Source of the DNA: Biscogniauxia marginata
Lineage: Eukaryota; Ascomycota; Sordariomycetes; Xylariales; Xylariaceae
NCBI GenBank assembly: GCA_022695795.1
Contig: MU404148.1
Location: forward strand, 1 to 64,000
DNA length: 64,000 nt
Reading direction: 5' to 3'
Positions 1 through 11,015 of the stretch are shown one piece after another. A model generated the notes under the pieces. The model had not been told where the DNA came from and searched no databases. It was given only the letters and a program-made list of their open reading frames with translations. A program made the translations under genes and the position numbers. Numbering within the stretch: position 1 is the stretch's first letter; every line of letters starts with the position of its first letter.

Positions 1-94
1 AAATTAAAAATTAAAAATTAAAAATTAAAAATTAAAAATTAAAAATTAAAAATTAAAAATTAAAAATTAAAAATTAAAAATTAAAAATTAAAAA
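1..94. repeat. 7-bp tandem repeat (TTAAAAA)n at the left edge
   Basis: About thirteen perfect copies of the heptamer TTAAAAA run from the first base and then dissolve into irregular AT-rich DNA. The array may continue beyond the window. It is not the fungal telomere repeat (TTAGGG), and nothing in it looks coding. It most likely arose by slippage in RIP-degraded DNA. Confidence 0.9.
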
Positions 95-271
95 TATATT
101 TATATTTATATTATTTAATAATAATTATAAATAATAATAATATAAAATATTTATAAAAATAAAATATTTATAATTAATATTTTATAATATATTAATAAGG
201 TTTATTTTCGTTTATTTATATTATTAAATTAATTATAAATTAATTTTTAAAATGAATATATATAAGTTATT

Positions 272-744
272 TGTAACAAACCTCTTTATGTGTTCCTAGT
301 TAACTGACTTTATAAGTAAGTACGTACTAGGTTTTTCTTGTTTTAAAGATAACAATGAATTAAAGTTAGTTTAAGAGATTTATAATGTCTTATTTATTAA
401 AGAGATTTTAATGTACTTTTATTATAATATTAAGGAGTAATTATAATTTTAAATTAATAACTAAAAAATGAACGACTAAATATATAAAAAATCCTATCTT
501 TTTTATATTTATTCTTTTTTATATACGTTTTTTTCGTTTAATATGTTAAATACCAAGAGAATTAAATTTAATTAAATAAACACTTTTAATTTTCTTTATA
601 ATTAGTCTTAATTAAATAAATACCTTTAATTAAATCACGTGATATTATATTATATTATAAAAAAGGAATTATTAGTTTATATATTTTTAATTTATATTTA
701 ATTACCTTTATTAAAAACCCTTTTAATATAATTAATTCGTAATA
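272..744 (-). repeat. 3' LTR of the outer element
   Basis: Begins TGTAACAAACC and ends CGTAATA. It aligns along its length with 12513-12945 and, over its first 220 bases or so, with the inner-element LTRs. It is 473 bp against 433 bp for its partner. The extra bases come from a local duplication of a TTAATTAAATAAA-type unit around 560-625. Confidence 0.85.
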
Positions 745-928
745 TTATTTCTCCCTTTTTAAATTCTTTATTTTTAAAGATCTTTTTCCTTAATAAGTTC
801 TCCTTTTTATTACTTTTAAAATATTTAGTATATTTAAGTTTATTTTAAAATCTTTAAAAACTTAATATAAATCCCGTGATTTTATTACTACTTATATTCG
901 TTTATATAGTTATAAGGTATTTTTTTAT

Positions 929-1400
929 TTTCATTATTTTAAAATATGTTTTTATTATATAATTAAAGCTCGTAGTTATTACGACGGTTTTAATATCAAA
1001 ATGTCTAATTTAGCAGATCTCGGCCGCGAAAAGGATCATATTACTAACGAGTGTTATAAAGCAAAAAAAGAGTTTTAAGCCCTTGCTAGTCGTTTTACTC
1101 GTCTTTGTAAACAAGAAAAGTACTTATAAAAGGGGGTTTAAAAATGTTAAAACGTGGTTTTTTTTCTATAAAAAAGCTCGAAAAACTAAAGTTAAAAAAA
1201 CAAAAGCGTTTAAAGGAGAAATAAAAGCGTCTACATTTAAAATAATAATCCTTAGTTAATTAAGCTAAGGTTACTTCCGAGGTCGTCCCCTCTTTCGACT
1301 TATTTTTCCTAAATTAAAATCCCGACTTTTAAGCTTTTTTAATCGATCCAAGTTTTATTAATAAAACTTATTAAACGCGTTTTTCGAATTTGTTAAGTAT
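929..1400 (+). pseudogene. Antisense cysteine-cluster/coiled-coil ORF relic of the outer element
   Basis: On the strand opposite pol, between pol and the 3' LTR, one frame reads as the second half of a cysteine cluster (C-x2-Y-x6-Y, with Tyr where Cys is expected after RIP; codons at about 947-980). It continues through an ATG at 1001 into a lysine/glutamate-rich helical stretch with the motif RLCKQEKYL. The stops in this stretch are TAA, TAA and TAG, as expected when CAA or CAG glutamine codons lose C to T. The inner element has a homologous reading frame at 3770-4480. I infer an accessory protein carried antisense to pol; no function is known to me. Confidence 0.55.
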
Positions 1401-1449
1401 TTAAATGGTTTATATATATATATATATTTTAATAAATACTTTTTTTATT

Positions 1450-3282
1450 TAACTAAATATTATAATTAATTATTAACCTTTTTTATTTTATATTTATTTA
1501 GTTTTTTTTTTAATTTCATTTTAAGTTTTTAATAAGGCGTTTTTTAGTACTAGTTTTAATAACGATATATAAAAAACTAAATATATTTTAAATTTCCTTA
1601 ATAGTTTTAATTTATAATTAATACTCGAAATGACTTTCTTAATTTTATAAAATCCTAATTTCTTAAAATTAAGTTTTTTATTAAGTCGTTTTATTTTAAT
1701 TTACGGAGTTTTTATCGATACATTTTATTATTAACGAAGTAAATAAATTATAATTCTTTTTATAACCGTAATTATATTATTTAGACTTTTTTAAATAGTA
1801 TTTTTACTCTCGGGGCTTTTATTTTGATTTTTAGTGCTTTTATAAGTTCGATTAATTATTTTTAGATTTCTGCTTTTTAACCGTATATTATTATATATAG
1901 TGATATTTTTATGTTTTCATTAATCGAAGTGTTATATATTATCTAGGTTATTAATAGTAATTTTACTTAGTTATTTATTTCCTAGTTAATATAGCTTTGT
2001 AAATATTGTTTTATTGTTTAGTTTAATTTTTTTATTTGTTTATTTAACTAGGAATAATATATTATAAATAACTTTTATTTAACTCTTATTTGTTTTATTA
2101 GGTTAGTTTAAAACTTTAACGTAAATAACTTATTTTTATTTGAAATAATGCGTTTTAATAATTTATATTTATTAACGTATTTTTTTAAGAAATTAAAAAC
2201 TAATTATTTTATTATGCTTAACTCGTTAAACGGTAAAAAATAAGTATATTTCGTAAGTTTATTAATAATTACTTATATATTATTATAAAGTACTTTTATA
2301 GTAAGATCTTTTAACTTAAAAAGTTTCATTATAAAATCCTATGTAATTATGTATTATGCTTTTTTAAGTATTTAAGTTAATTATAATAATTTATATAGTT
2401 TATATCGTGATGTTTTAATTTTATTATAAATATTGTAATTTTTTATAATTCTCTTAATTATTTATTTTATTCTTAAAAAGTCAAACTCTTTTTATAACCG
2501 TTTTAGCGTTTTAAAGATTCCTTAATAATCGTGTAAAGGGTATTCGTGGAATTCCTTAACAAATTCGTTTTATATCCGTTTTAATATGTAAACTTTTTCT
2601 TTATATAAAAAAAGTTTATTATTAAATTTTTACTAAAATTATAATTCTTTTTCTTTTTAATTATAACTTTTTTAAAACGTTATTTTTAGTTTCTTATATT
2701 AATTCGCATGTAAATTAATATAATTAATTTATTATTTTGTTATTTAAACATTTAAATATTTCTTTTATTAATTTTTAATTTATAATTTCCTCTTTTATTA
2801 AAAAAATCTATTTAAAGGTTTTTTTTCTTTTAATATAATAAATTACAAAATTGAACTTAAATAAAAAAAATCATTTAATACTTATGTTTCTAATTAAGCG
2901 TTTACGTTATTATAAATCGTATAAGGTTTTTATAGTTTAAATAAATATTAATAGGTTTTTTTAGTTTTATTAAATTATAATTCTTATTTCTTTAATGCTT
3001 TAATAACTATTAATAATTCTTTATTATAAATTTAATAGTTTAATTTAACATCGTGTAATACTTTAAATAAGTACGTAACTAAGTACTATTTTTTATTATC
3101 TTTTAATTACTTTAAAACTACTTTAATAGCGAAATCTAAGGCGTTTATCTTTAGTCGTTTTTTCTTGTTTTCGTTTAAAAATTTATATATAACTTTACTA
3201 GTTATAACTTTTTTTAGCTATTAAAAAGCTTATTTAACTTTTTTAATAAAATAGAAAACTTCTCTTATTTTCGTTAAGGTAA
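1450..3282 (-). pseudogene. Outer-element pol relic, 3' part (RNase H/integrase side)
   Basis: This stretch aligns with 4500-6425 of the inner element, where integrase can be read on the lower strand. It is more heavily mutated than that copy (nearly all A/T) and no open frame survives. It ends exactly at the target site GGTAA (3278-3282) where the inner element inserted; the homology resumes at 11011. Its identity rests on alignment with the inner copy, not on its own translation. Confidence 0.65.
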
Positions 3283-3709
3283 TGTGACGAACCTCCCTAT
3301 GTATTCCTAGTCAGCTAACTTCATAAGTAAGTACGTACTAAGTTTTCCTAATTTAAAGGTAATAATAAGTTAAAATTAATTCAATTAATTCATAATGTTA
3401 TGTTCGTTAAAAAGGTTTCAAGGTACTCTCATTATAATATTAAAAAGTAATTATAGTCTTAAATTAATAACTAAAGAACTAAAAATAAATAATTAAATCA
3501 ACAAGGAGATTCTAACTTATTTATATAAATGTCCCTTAAGACTGTATTTAACGCACCTCCTAGTTCTCCGTATTATTTATTAACCCCGATAAATAATATA
3601 TATATCCTCTCTTAATTATCTCTTTATAATAACAAATAATAAGGATAAAGATTACGTAATTAACATGTAATAACGCCTAAAAATAAAACTATTTTTTTAA
3701 TTTATAATA
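3283..3709 (-). repeat. 3' LTR of the inner element
   Basis: Starts TGTGACGAACC and ends TTATAATA, the RIP form of the TTCGTAACA end seen at 11010. It is 427 bp and matches 10583-11010 end to end. Its second half differs from that of the outer LTRs, so the two elements are LTR variants of one family sharing about the first 220 bp. Confidence 0.9.
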
Positions 3710-3769
3710 CTATTTCCCGTTTTTATTATTTTTATTTTAAAAACCAATTTTACCTCTTTTTTCATTATT

Positions 3770-4480
3770 ATGTCTAATTATAATATTTAAAAAAACTCTT
3801 TTTTACCGGGAAAAAAGAAATCGTTTATAAATTACCAAAGAGATAACATTATAGCTATTTCCTTGTTTGGTTTTGAAGTTATACCTTGCGATCGTTATAC
3901 TAAAAAGGGACTAGTATGTAGAATGGTAGAGGGCTGTTCTCGATATAGGGAATGTCTGGAGGTCAATAATCATAATTACGGAGGTAGCGAAACATCTCTT
4001 TTATTCATATAAAACATTTCGCGTGAGAAAAAACGTTTAAACAAAGAAGAATTAATAACGAAAAAGCTCTTATTAGAGCTTTAATAAAGATATTAAGACG
4101 AGTTAAAGCGTTAATAAAAGGAAATATAAATAGTTATTTCTCGTTTAATTCGTTTATAAAAATAATAAAACTTCTTTAAAAAATATAAAATAAAAATGGT
4201 TTATCGTAATTATCAAAGTTTAAAAAAGTTAAAAAAATAAAAGCGTATTATAATTAAATAGTAGCGTCTCTTTAAAGAGTAATAAAACACGGAGGAATCG
4301 CTGCGTTAACTTGTATCTGGGTAAGGCGTGCTTATTTTGAAGGTTTTTCCTTCTTTCGACTGGTCTTAACTAAACCCGAGTTTTTCCCTCCTGGTCGATC
4401 CGGGTTCTAACGATGAAAACTCGCAAGTTTATCCGCCAGGTTTTTTAGGTGTTTAAGTGGTTCTTAAGTGTTTTCTTCCG
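3770..4480 (+). pseudogene. Antisense Zn2Cys6-like cysteine cluster plus coiled-coil ORF of the inner element
   Basis: An upper-strand frame starts at ATG 3770 and runs, with one early TAA (expected from CAA), to 4012. It then continues past further TAA codons that each fit a glutamine. Around 3887-3955 it encodes PC-DR-Y, then VC, then GC-SR-Y-RE-C: a C-x2-C-x6-C-x8-C-x2-C spacing with two Cys turned to Tyr, close to the fungal Zn2Cys6 binuclear cluster. A Lys/Glu/Leu-rich helical segment follows (about 4013-4130), and the frame later decays. It lies antisense to pol, between integrase and the 3' LTR. The segment 3840-4000 is among the least RIP-damaged DNA in the element. The function is unknown; DNA binding is only an inference from cysteine spacing. 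Confidence 0.6.
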
Positions 4481-4499
4481 GTGGGTAGCTCTCCCATTT

Positions 4500-7400
4500 A
4501 ACAAAATACTATAATTAACTTCTAACTCGTTTTAAATTTAATATCTTTTTTATTTCGTACTTATTAGGGTTTTTTTTAAATTTTAATTGGTTTTTTGATA
4601 TAGCGTTATTCGGTGCTGGTTTTAAAAGTAAAACATGAAATACAAGATGTATTTTAAATCCTTTTAATAGCGTTAGCTTATAATTAACTTTTAAAATAAC
4701 CTTTTTAATTTTATATAGTCTTAATTTTTTGAATTTAAGTTTTTTGTTAAATTACTTTGTTTTAATTTAGGGTGTTTTTAATGTTACGCTTTATCGTTAA
4801 CGAAGTAAATAAATTATGTTTCCTTTTTTAAAAATTGGTCCCTTAATTCTTTTTTTATTATAATACTTTATTATTTTATTTTGAATAAATTATAATTCTT
4901 TTTATAGCCGTTATTGTACTACCTAGACTTTTTTAGATAGTACTTCTGCTTTTAGGGCCTTTATTTCGACTCCTGGTGCTTTCGTGAGTTTGATCGGTTG
5001 TTTTTAGACTTCCGCCCTTTACCTGTACACTGCCTCGTGTGGTAATATCTTTATATCTTTATTAATCAAAGTGTTATACGCTATTTGGGTTATTAATAAC
5101 AATTCTACCTAATTATTTATTTCCTAGTTAATATAACTTCGTAAATACTGTTTTATTATTTAGTTTAATTTCTTTATTTGTCCGTTTATTTAGGGATAAT
5201 ACGTTATAAACAATTTTTACTTAATTCTTATTCGTTTTATTAAGCTAGTTTAAAATTTTAACGTAAATAACTTGTTTTTATTTAAAACAACGCGTCTTAG
5301 TAACCTATGTTTATTAATATATTCTCTTAAAAAACTAAAAACTAATTATTTTATTATACTTAATTTGTTAAATAATAAGAAGTAGACATATTTCGTGAGT
5401 TTATTAATAATTACCTATATACTATTATAAAGTACTCTTATAATAAGATCTTTTAACTTTAAGAGTTTTATTACGAAATCCCATGTAATTATATACCACG
5501 CTTTGTTAGGTATTTAGGTTAATTATAGTAATTTATATGGTTTATATCGTGATACTTTAGCTTTATTATAAATATTGCAATTTTTCATAATTCTTTTAAC
5601 TATTTATTATATTCTTAGAAAGTTGAATTCTTTTTAAAGTCGTTTTATTATTTTGAAAATCCCTTAGTGGCTATATAGAGAATATTCGTGAAATTCTTTA
5701 ACGAATTCGTTTTATACTCGTTTTAATATGTATACCTTTTCTTTATACGAGAGGAGTTCGTCGCTAAATCCTTGTTAAAACTGTAATTATTTTTCTTTTT
5801 AACTGTAATTTTCCTTGAAACGTTATTTCTAGTCTTTTATGTTAATTCACATATAAGTTAATATAACTAATCCGTTATTTTATTATTTAAATATTTGGAT
5901 ATCTCTTTTATTAATTTTTAATTTATAATCTTCCCTTTTATTAAGAAGATCTACTTAGATATTTTCCTTTCCCTTAATATGCTAAATTTTAAAATTAAAC
6001 TTAAATAAGAAAATCATTTAACGCTCGTGTCTCTAATTAAGTGTTTATATTATTATAAATCGTGTAAGGTTCTTGTGATTTAAATAGATGTTAATAGGTT
6101 CTTTAGTTTTATTAAGCTATAGTTCCCATTCCTTTAATGCTTTAATAATTATTAATAGTTCTTTGTTATAAATTTAATAGTTTAGTTTAGCATTATATAA
6201 TGCTTTAAATAGATACGTGACTAGGTACTATTTCCCATTATTTTTTAATTGCTTTAAGACTACTTTAATGGCGAAATTTAAAGCGTTTATCCTTAGTCGT
6301 TTCTTTTTATTTTCGTTTAGAAGTTTATATATAACCTTACTAGTTATAACTTTTTTTAACTGCTAAAAAGCCTGCTTAGCTTCTTTAATGAAATAGAAAG
6401 CCTTTCTTGTTTTCGCTAGGGTAATTAATTCCGTTAATAATTTAACAATACGCCCAAAATCTTTAATAAGTTATTTAATATAGTTAATAAAACTAAGAAA
6501 TATATATACGTTTATAACATTCTTAGGTTTTAGTTAATCCTTAATTATTACTATTTTTCTCTTTTAAATGTGGATTTCTTTTAAACTTATTATAAACCTT
6601 AAATAATTTAGTTTTTTAACATGTTATTCATTTTTAGTTAAATAAATAAGTAAGTTCGCTCTTTCTAAAGCTTCTAATATTTGTTTTACATGTTTTTTAT
6701 ACTTCTTCTCGTTTTTTAAATAAATTAAAATATCGTTTAAATAAATAAATACAAATTTATCTAAAAACTTGCGAAAAACTATTATAATTATATATTAAAA
6801 TGTAGCAGGTGTGTTAATAAATCCAAATAGTATAACCTTATACTTATAATATTTATATATTATTTAAAAAGCTATATATTATTCGTGTTTTTTAGCCATT
6901 TTAATCATATAATATTGATGGTTGGTTGACAGACAAGGGCTATGTCCCCGCACAGAAACTAGTACATTCTTTAAGTATAAATAGGCTGCCTTCGGCAGCA
7001 CAACTCAGGTAGACTTTTCCCTCCTTAGACATCAATATTACACCAGTCTCACCCCTATCTTTCATATCGTCTATTGTTATTTTGCTTTTACATACGTACG
7101 TACCTACCAACAAATATCCATCGCGAAGATCTAATGTTATAAAGATTTAAGCCTTATTAATTTATCCTTTTATAAGTTTCATTAGTAATAACGAGTATCC
7201 GTTTTTCTTGATTATTTCATTAAAGTATCGGTAATTAATTACTCGTCGCTATACTAAGTTTCCTTTTTTATTAACATGTTATTTCCCGTTTTTGTCGATT
7301 TTAGGTATTATAATTACTAGGTATCTTAACAAGGATTTTAACTTTTAAATATATCTTTTATTAAGATCTTTTTAGATTCTTTTTTATAATGCTTTTTATT

Positions 7401-9300
7401 TTTCTTAATTTATAAAATATACTAAAAATAATTTTAGTTATTTTCTTTCTTTAAAATAGATTTAATAATTTTACTAGTTATGTTTTAATAATTCTTCTTT
7501 TATTTTATCTCTAAATAATTTATAGAAACAGAAGTACTCGCGTGATACTTTCTTCGTTAAATTTTCAAGCTTGGTTACTTAAATTATATAAGCGATATAT
7601 TTCGTTTTTACATTCGTTTCTTTAGAGTTATTTACGATACTTATCTCGTAACCCGTAATAGTTAACTCCTCCTATTTTTAATCCTAATAAAGCGTGTTTA
7701 TCTCGAAATTTATTTATAAATTACTTTTTTTAAATCAATTTATCCTTAATATTATGTCGTAATTTAATATATATATAATATTAAAAATAATTTACTCGAA
7801 ATATCCTTAAATAATTACTAAGAAAAGGACTATCTCTTTTAACACTCTACCATTTTCGTAACTAAATATATATTTTTCGAAGTTCCATAATTAATATAAA
7901 CTTTATTTATATATTTATAATATCTTGTTTTTTTAAGCTATTTTAATTAAAATATAACTTTTATTTATTCTTAAGTTTATAAAGGCTTTATACTTTCTTC
8001 CATTATACCTAACTCTAGTTTTAATGGTATTATCGAGTCCTGACTAGACTTTATATAAGGACTTGCTATTCATGGCTTTTCGCTACCTTACTAGCGAGAG
8101 CCTTTACCGTTTTTTGGTCTTCCACGTCCCTTCTCTTTTAAGTTTCTTTAAGTTACTGTAGCCCGGATGTTCTTCTATTCTTAGGCTTTTATAGGAGCGT
8201 GTTTCCAGCAATTATTATTTAAATAATCTCTTTAATTACCCTTTATATAATAAAGAATAAAAAGTTTATTCTTTATATAAAACCTTATATATTAAAACTT
8301 TAATTCTTTTTCGAGAGCCTTTTTATAACTTAAATCTATTTTATTAACTCGGAATTTCTTAAAATTCTAGATTATTCTCGAATAAAAAGAATAATTCTTA
8401 AGTTTACTTATTAAGAGTATCTCGATATCTCCCCTTAGGTTTATATTGATTTTTAAAAGTTTTCCTTTTTTCTTGAAATATACTTTAATAATTCGTTTAT
8501 AGCCCTGTTTAGTCGCACGTGTTTTTACTTATTATTTTATTAAGTGTTTTTTTATAAAGCCGAATAAATAAATGTTATATTTAGTTCGTTTTTCGAGCTA
8601 TTATAAAAAATATAATCCTTTTTATAATTCCCATAATTCTTCCTTAATTTCGTTTTCTTCGAAACCTGCTTTAAGTAAGTCGTATACGTCGCATAATACT
8701 AAAGTATAACATATACAACTTTTAATAATTACTTCGTTGCTTCTTTCAAAACTAGGATAAAAATAACATACTCGAGAAAAATGTAGCTATCGTGAGATAT
8801 TATCGCAAATACACTTATTTTCTTTTATATCATTATTTTCTAGTTTTTAAGGATAATAACTAGTTTTATTTTTAAAACTTTTATGTACTTAATAAGTGTC
8901 GTTAATATAAAAGCTTTAATATAACGATACATATTCTTTTAAGCTTTAATAAACATTGTAATTATTATTTATATAAAACCTTCCGTTTAAGCTATTATAT
9001 TGGCTTTTTCCTTAATAGGTTTTATAATTATCGTTATTATAATAGCTTTAATATAAATTATTATAATTTAACTTAATTCTTAAATCGTATCCTAGCTTGT
9101 AATTATTATATTTATATAATAATTCGTTTTCGTTATATCTTTATTTAACTTATTCTAGTATAAAATATTCTAAATATAAGTAATTATTCTTTAAATAGTT
9201 TTTATAGTTAATTTAATAATATTTATAAACTCCTTTTATAAGGACTTCCTTATTTTTCTTTACTTTAATAATAATAATAATAAACACTTAATTTACCTCT
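4500..9300 (-). pseudogene. Inner-element pol relic (protease, reverse transcriptase, RNase H, integrase)
   Basis: Two stretches can be read through RIP stops. At about 6722-6890 the lower strand encodes an RT core with a VILFGFINTPATF-like palm segment followed by FIYLNDILIY, the position of the catalytic Y-x-D-D box; the first Asp reads Asn here and in the outer copy. At 5028-5150 the lower strand encodes an integrase C-terminal stretch containing QYLRSYIN, two TAG codons where Trp (TGG) is expected, VELL and QIAYN. Both are diagnostic for Ty3/gypsy pol. The protease and RNase H limits were not resolved. A solo LTR (6916-7112) interrupts the RT. The gene is dead. Confidence 0.8.
6916..7112. 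mobile_element. Nearly RIP-free 197-bp solo LTR-like insertion
   Basis: This sequence of normal base composition begins TGATGGTTGG and ends CCTACCAACA. It is flanked by a perfect 5-bp target duplication AATAT (6911-6915 and 7113-7117). The empty site is visible in the outer element at about 11505-11520. A TATA-like box (TATAAATAG) lies at about 6979-6987, near GC-rich CTGCCTTCGGCAGCA. The TG...CA ends and size suit a solo LTR, possibly of a Ty1/copia-type element; a short non-autonomous element is the alternative. It must be younger than the RIP episode that destroyed its host. Confidence 0.8.
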
Positions 9301-10560
9301 TTATTATTTTCGAAATAAATTCTCACTTTAAAAGTTCTTTTCTCGGGTTAAGAAATCCCTCCTATTCTTAGTTCTTATTTTTTAGAACTTCGGTATTCGT
9401 TTTTATAATGTCCTTTCTTTTTATAATTAAAACACTTAATAGTTAATTTATTTCGTTTTTTTTATTCTTTTTAAACAACGTTAATTTCGATAGGATCTAA
9501 CTTGGTTTTAGTGCCTTTCCTAGTTCCGGCACCGCTTCTATGATTTCCTCTTTTTAACTAATTGCTATTCTTTCGTTATACCGTTTTTTTCTTTTCAAAG
9601 TACCGTTCAAAGTTCTTATTATTAATAATAATTACTATTATAACGTAATTATTAAACTTTCCTAAGTTTCTTTTTTTATATAAATTTATTTTATACAACT
9701 CGTTCTTTATATAATTTTTTAATCCTTAATAAAATAAATAATATAAACTCTCGATAAGTAATTATAATTAACTTACGAGTTTTTTAAACTTAATAACATA
9801 ATTTAAAACCTTTTTATCTTGTCATAATTTATAAAATCGAGTTTTAGTTTATTACTTAAGAATTAAATTACTAAATATAGACTTAAGTTGTTTTTTAAAC
9901 TCTTTATAATTTTTAAAGACTTTTTTCGTGTCTTTTTAAGCGTTTAATTCGTTTTTTAAATAATTTTTTAATATTAATTAAAACCAGGTTAAAGCGGTTT
10001 CGACAAGGAACTAAGATACCGTGAAAACTTTTTATTCTTTAATAGTAATCGTTTCATAATAAAACTGTAAATAGGTTTCGGTTTAAATTAAAAATCCCTT
10101 TAAATCGCTTAATTTATTATATTTACTAAGTGTAATTAATTTAAAACTCTTCACATTAAGAGTTATTATATTATTTTCGTCGTTTAAGTTATTAGAGTTA
10201 TTATCGTTTAAAAGTGGTTTTAATTATTTATTTCTAAGAAGTAAAGGTTGTTTTGCTTGTTTATTTTCTTTTTTAGGTGTTTTTTCCTCTTCTTTTTCTT
10301 TTTCTTTAAATGATTTTTCGTACTAAGCTTTCAAGGTGTCTCCTTATAACTCTTTTTTAGTTACAACTATAATTAACTTTTATATTAGTTCTTTTAAACC
10401 TTTTTATTATACTATAAAAAGACTTAAAGCTTTCGTTTAAGAACTTATTAATTATTATTTTCCTACTTATTTCTTTTTTTGTTGCTTTTTAGTCTTAAAA
10501 GGTATACTTGTTCTAAGATTATTCGATTAAAAGTCCCTTTTTTTAAATCAATATTAAGCA
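9300..10560 (-). pseudogene. Inner-element gag relic with RIP-mutated zinc knuckle
   Basis: Lower-strand bases 9437-9390 encode KCFNYKKKGHYKNEYR. This is the CCHC zinc knuckle of retrotransposon nucleocapsid (C-x2-C-x4-H-x4-C) with the second and fourth Cys read as Tyr. TGT/TGC to TAT/TAC is the change RIP makes. Upstream (higher coordinates, up to the 5' LTR at 10583) lies the presumed capsid region, too mutated to translate. The knuckle places gag at the promoter-proximal end and confirms element polarity. In the outer copy this segment is deleted. Confidence 0.75.
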
Positions 10561-10582
10561 TTAATTAAAGAGCTATTAAAAT

Positions 10583-11010
10583 ATAATGAACCTCCTTGTA
10601 TATTCCTAGTTAATTAACTTTATAAGTAAATATATACTAGGTTTTCTTGATTTAAAGATAATAATGAGTTAAGATTAATTTAATTAATTTATAATGTTAT
10701 ATTTATTAAAAAGATTTCAAGGTACTCTCATTATAATATTAAAGAATAACTATAATCTTAAATTAATAGCTAAAAAACTAAGAAAGTAAATAACTAAACA
10801 AACAAGGAGATTCCAACTTATTTATATAAATGTCCCTTAGGACTATATTTAGCGCACCTCCTGGTTCTCCGTATTATTTGTTAACCCCGATAAATAATAT
10901 GTATGTCCTCTCTTAATTATCTCTTTATAGTAACAAATAATAGGGATAAAGGTCATGTGACTAACACGTAATAACGCCCAAGAACAAAACTATCTTTTTG
11001 ATTCGTAACA
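10583..11010 (-). repeat. 5' LTR of the inner element
   Basis: 428 bp, starting TATAATGAACC (RIP form of TGTGACGAACC) and ending TTCGTAACA. It pairs with 3283-3709. The adjoining target duplication is AGTAA at 11011-11015. Confidence 0.9.
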
Positions 11011-11015
11011 AGTAA

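Larger units (their letters stand above)
3283..11010 (-). mobile_element. Inner Ty3/gypsy LTR retrotransposon nested in the outer copy
   Basis: A 7.7-kb element bounded by LTRs 3283-3709 and 10583-11010, with target duplications GGTAA (3278-3282) and AGTAA (11011-11015) differing by one RIP-type G-to-A change. Outer-element sequence is continuous across the two junctions. In lower-strand order it holds a 5' LTR, gag with a zinc knuckle (9390-9437), reverse transcriptase (about 6722-6890), integrase (about 5028-5150), an antisense accessory ORF (3770-4480, upper strand) and a 3' LTR. A 197-bp solo LTR sits inside the reverse-transcriptase region. RIP intensity is patchy: 3840-4000, 4280-4480 and 4920-5040 are much less AT-rich than the rest. 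Confidence 0.92.

Noticed and set aside
1..94. Telomeric or centromeric satellite
   Set aside because: The unit is a 7-bp A/T word unlike TTAGGG and the array is under 100 bp in view; centromere identity cannot be judged from sequence.
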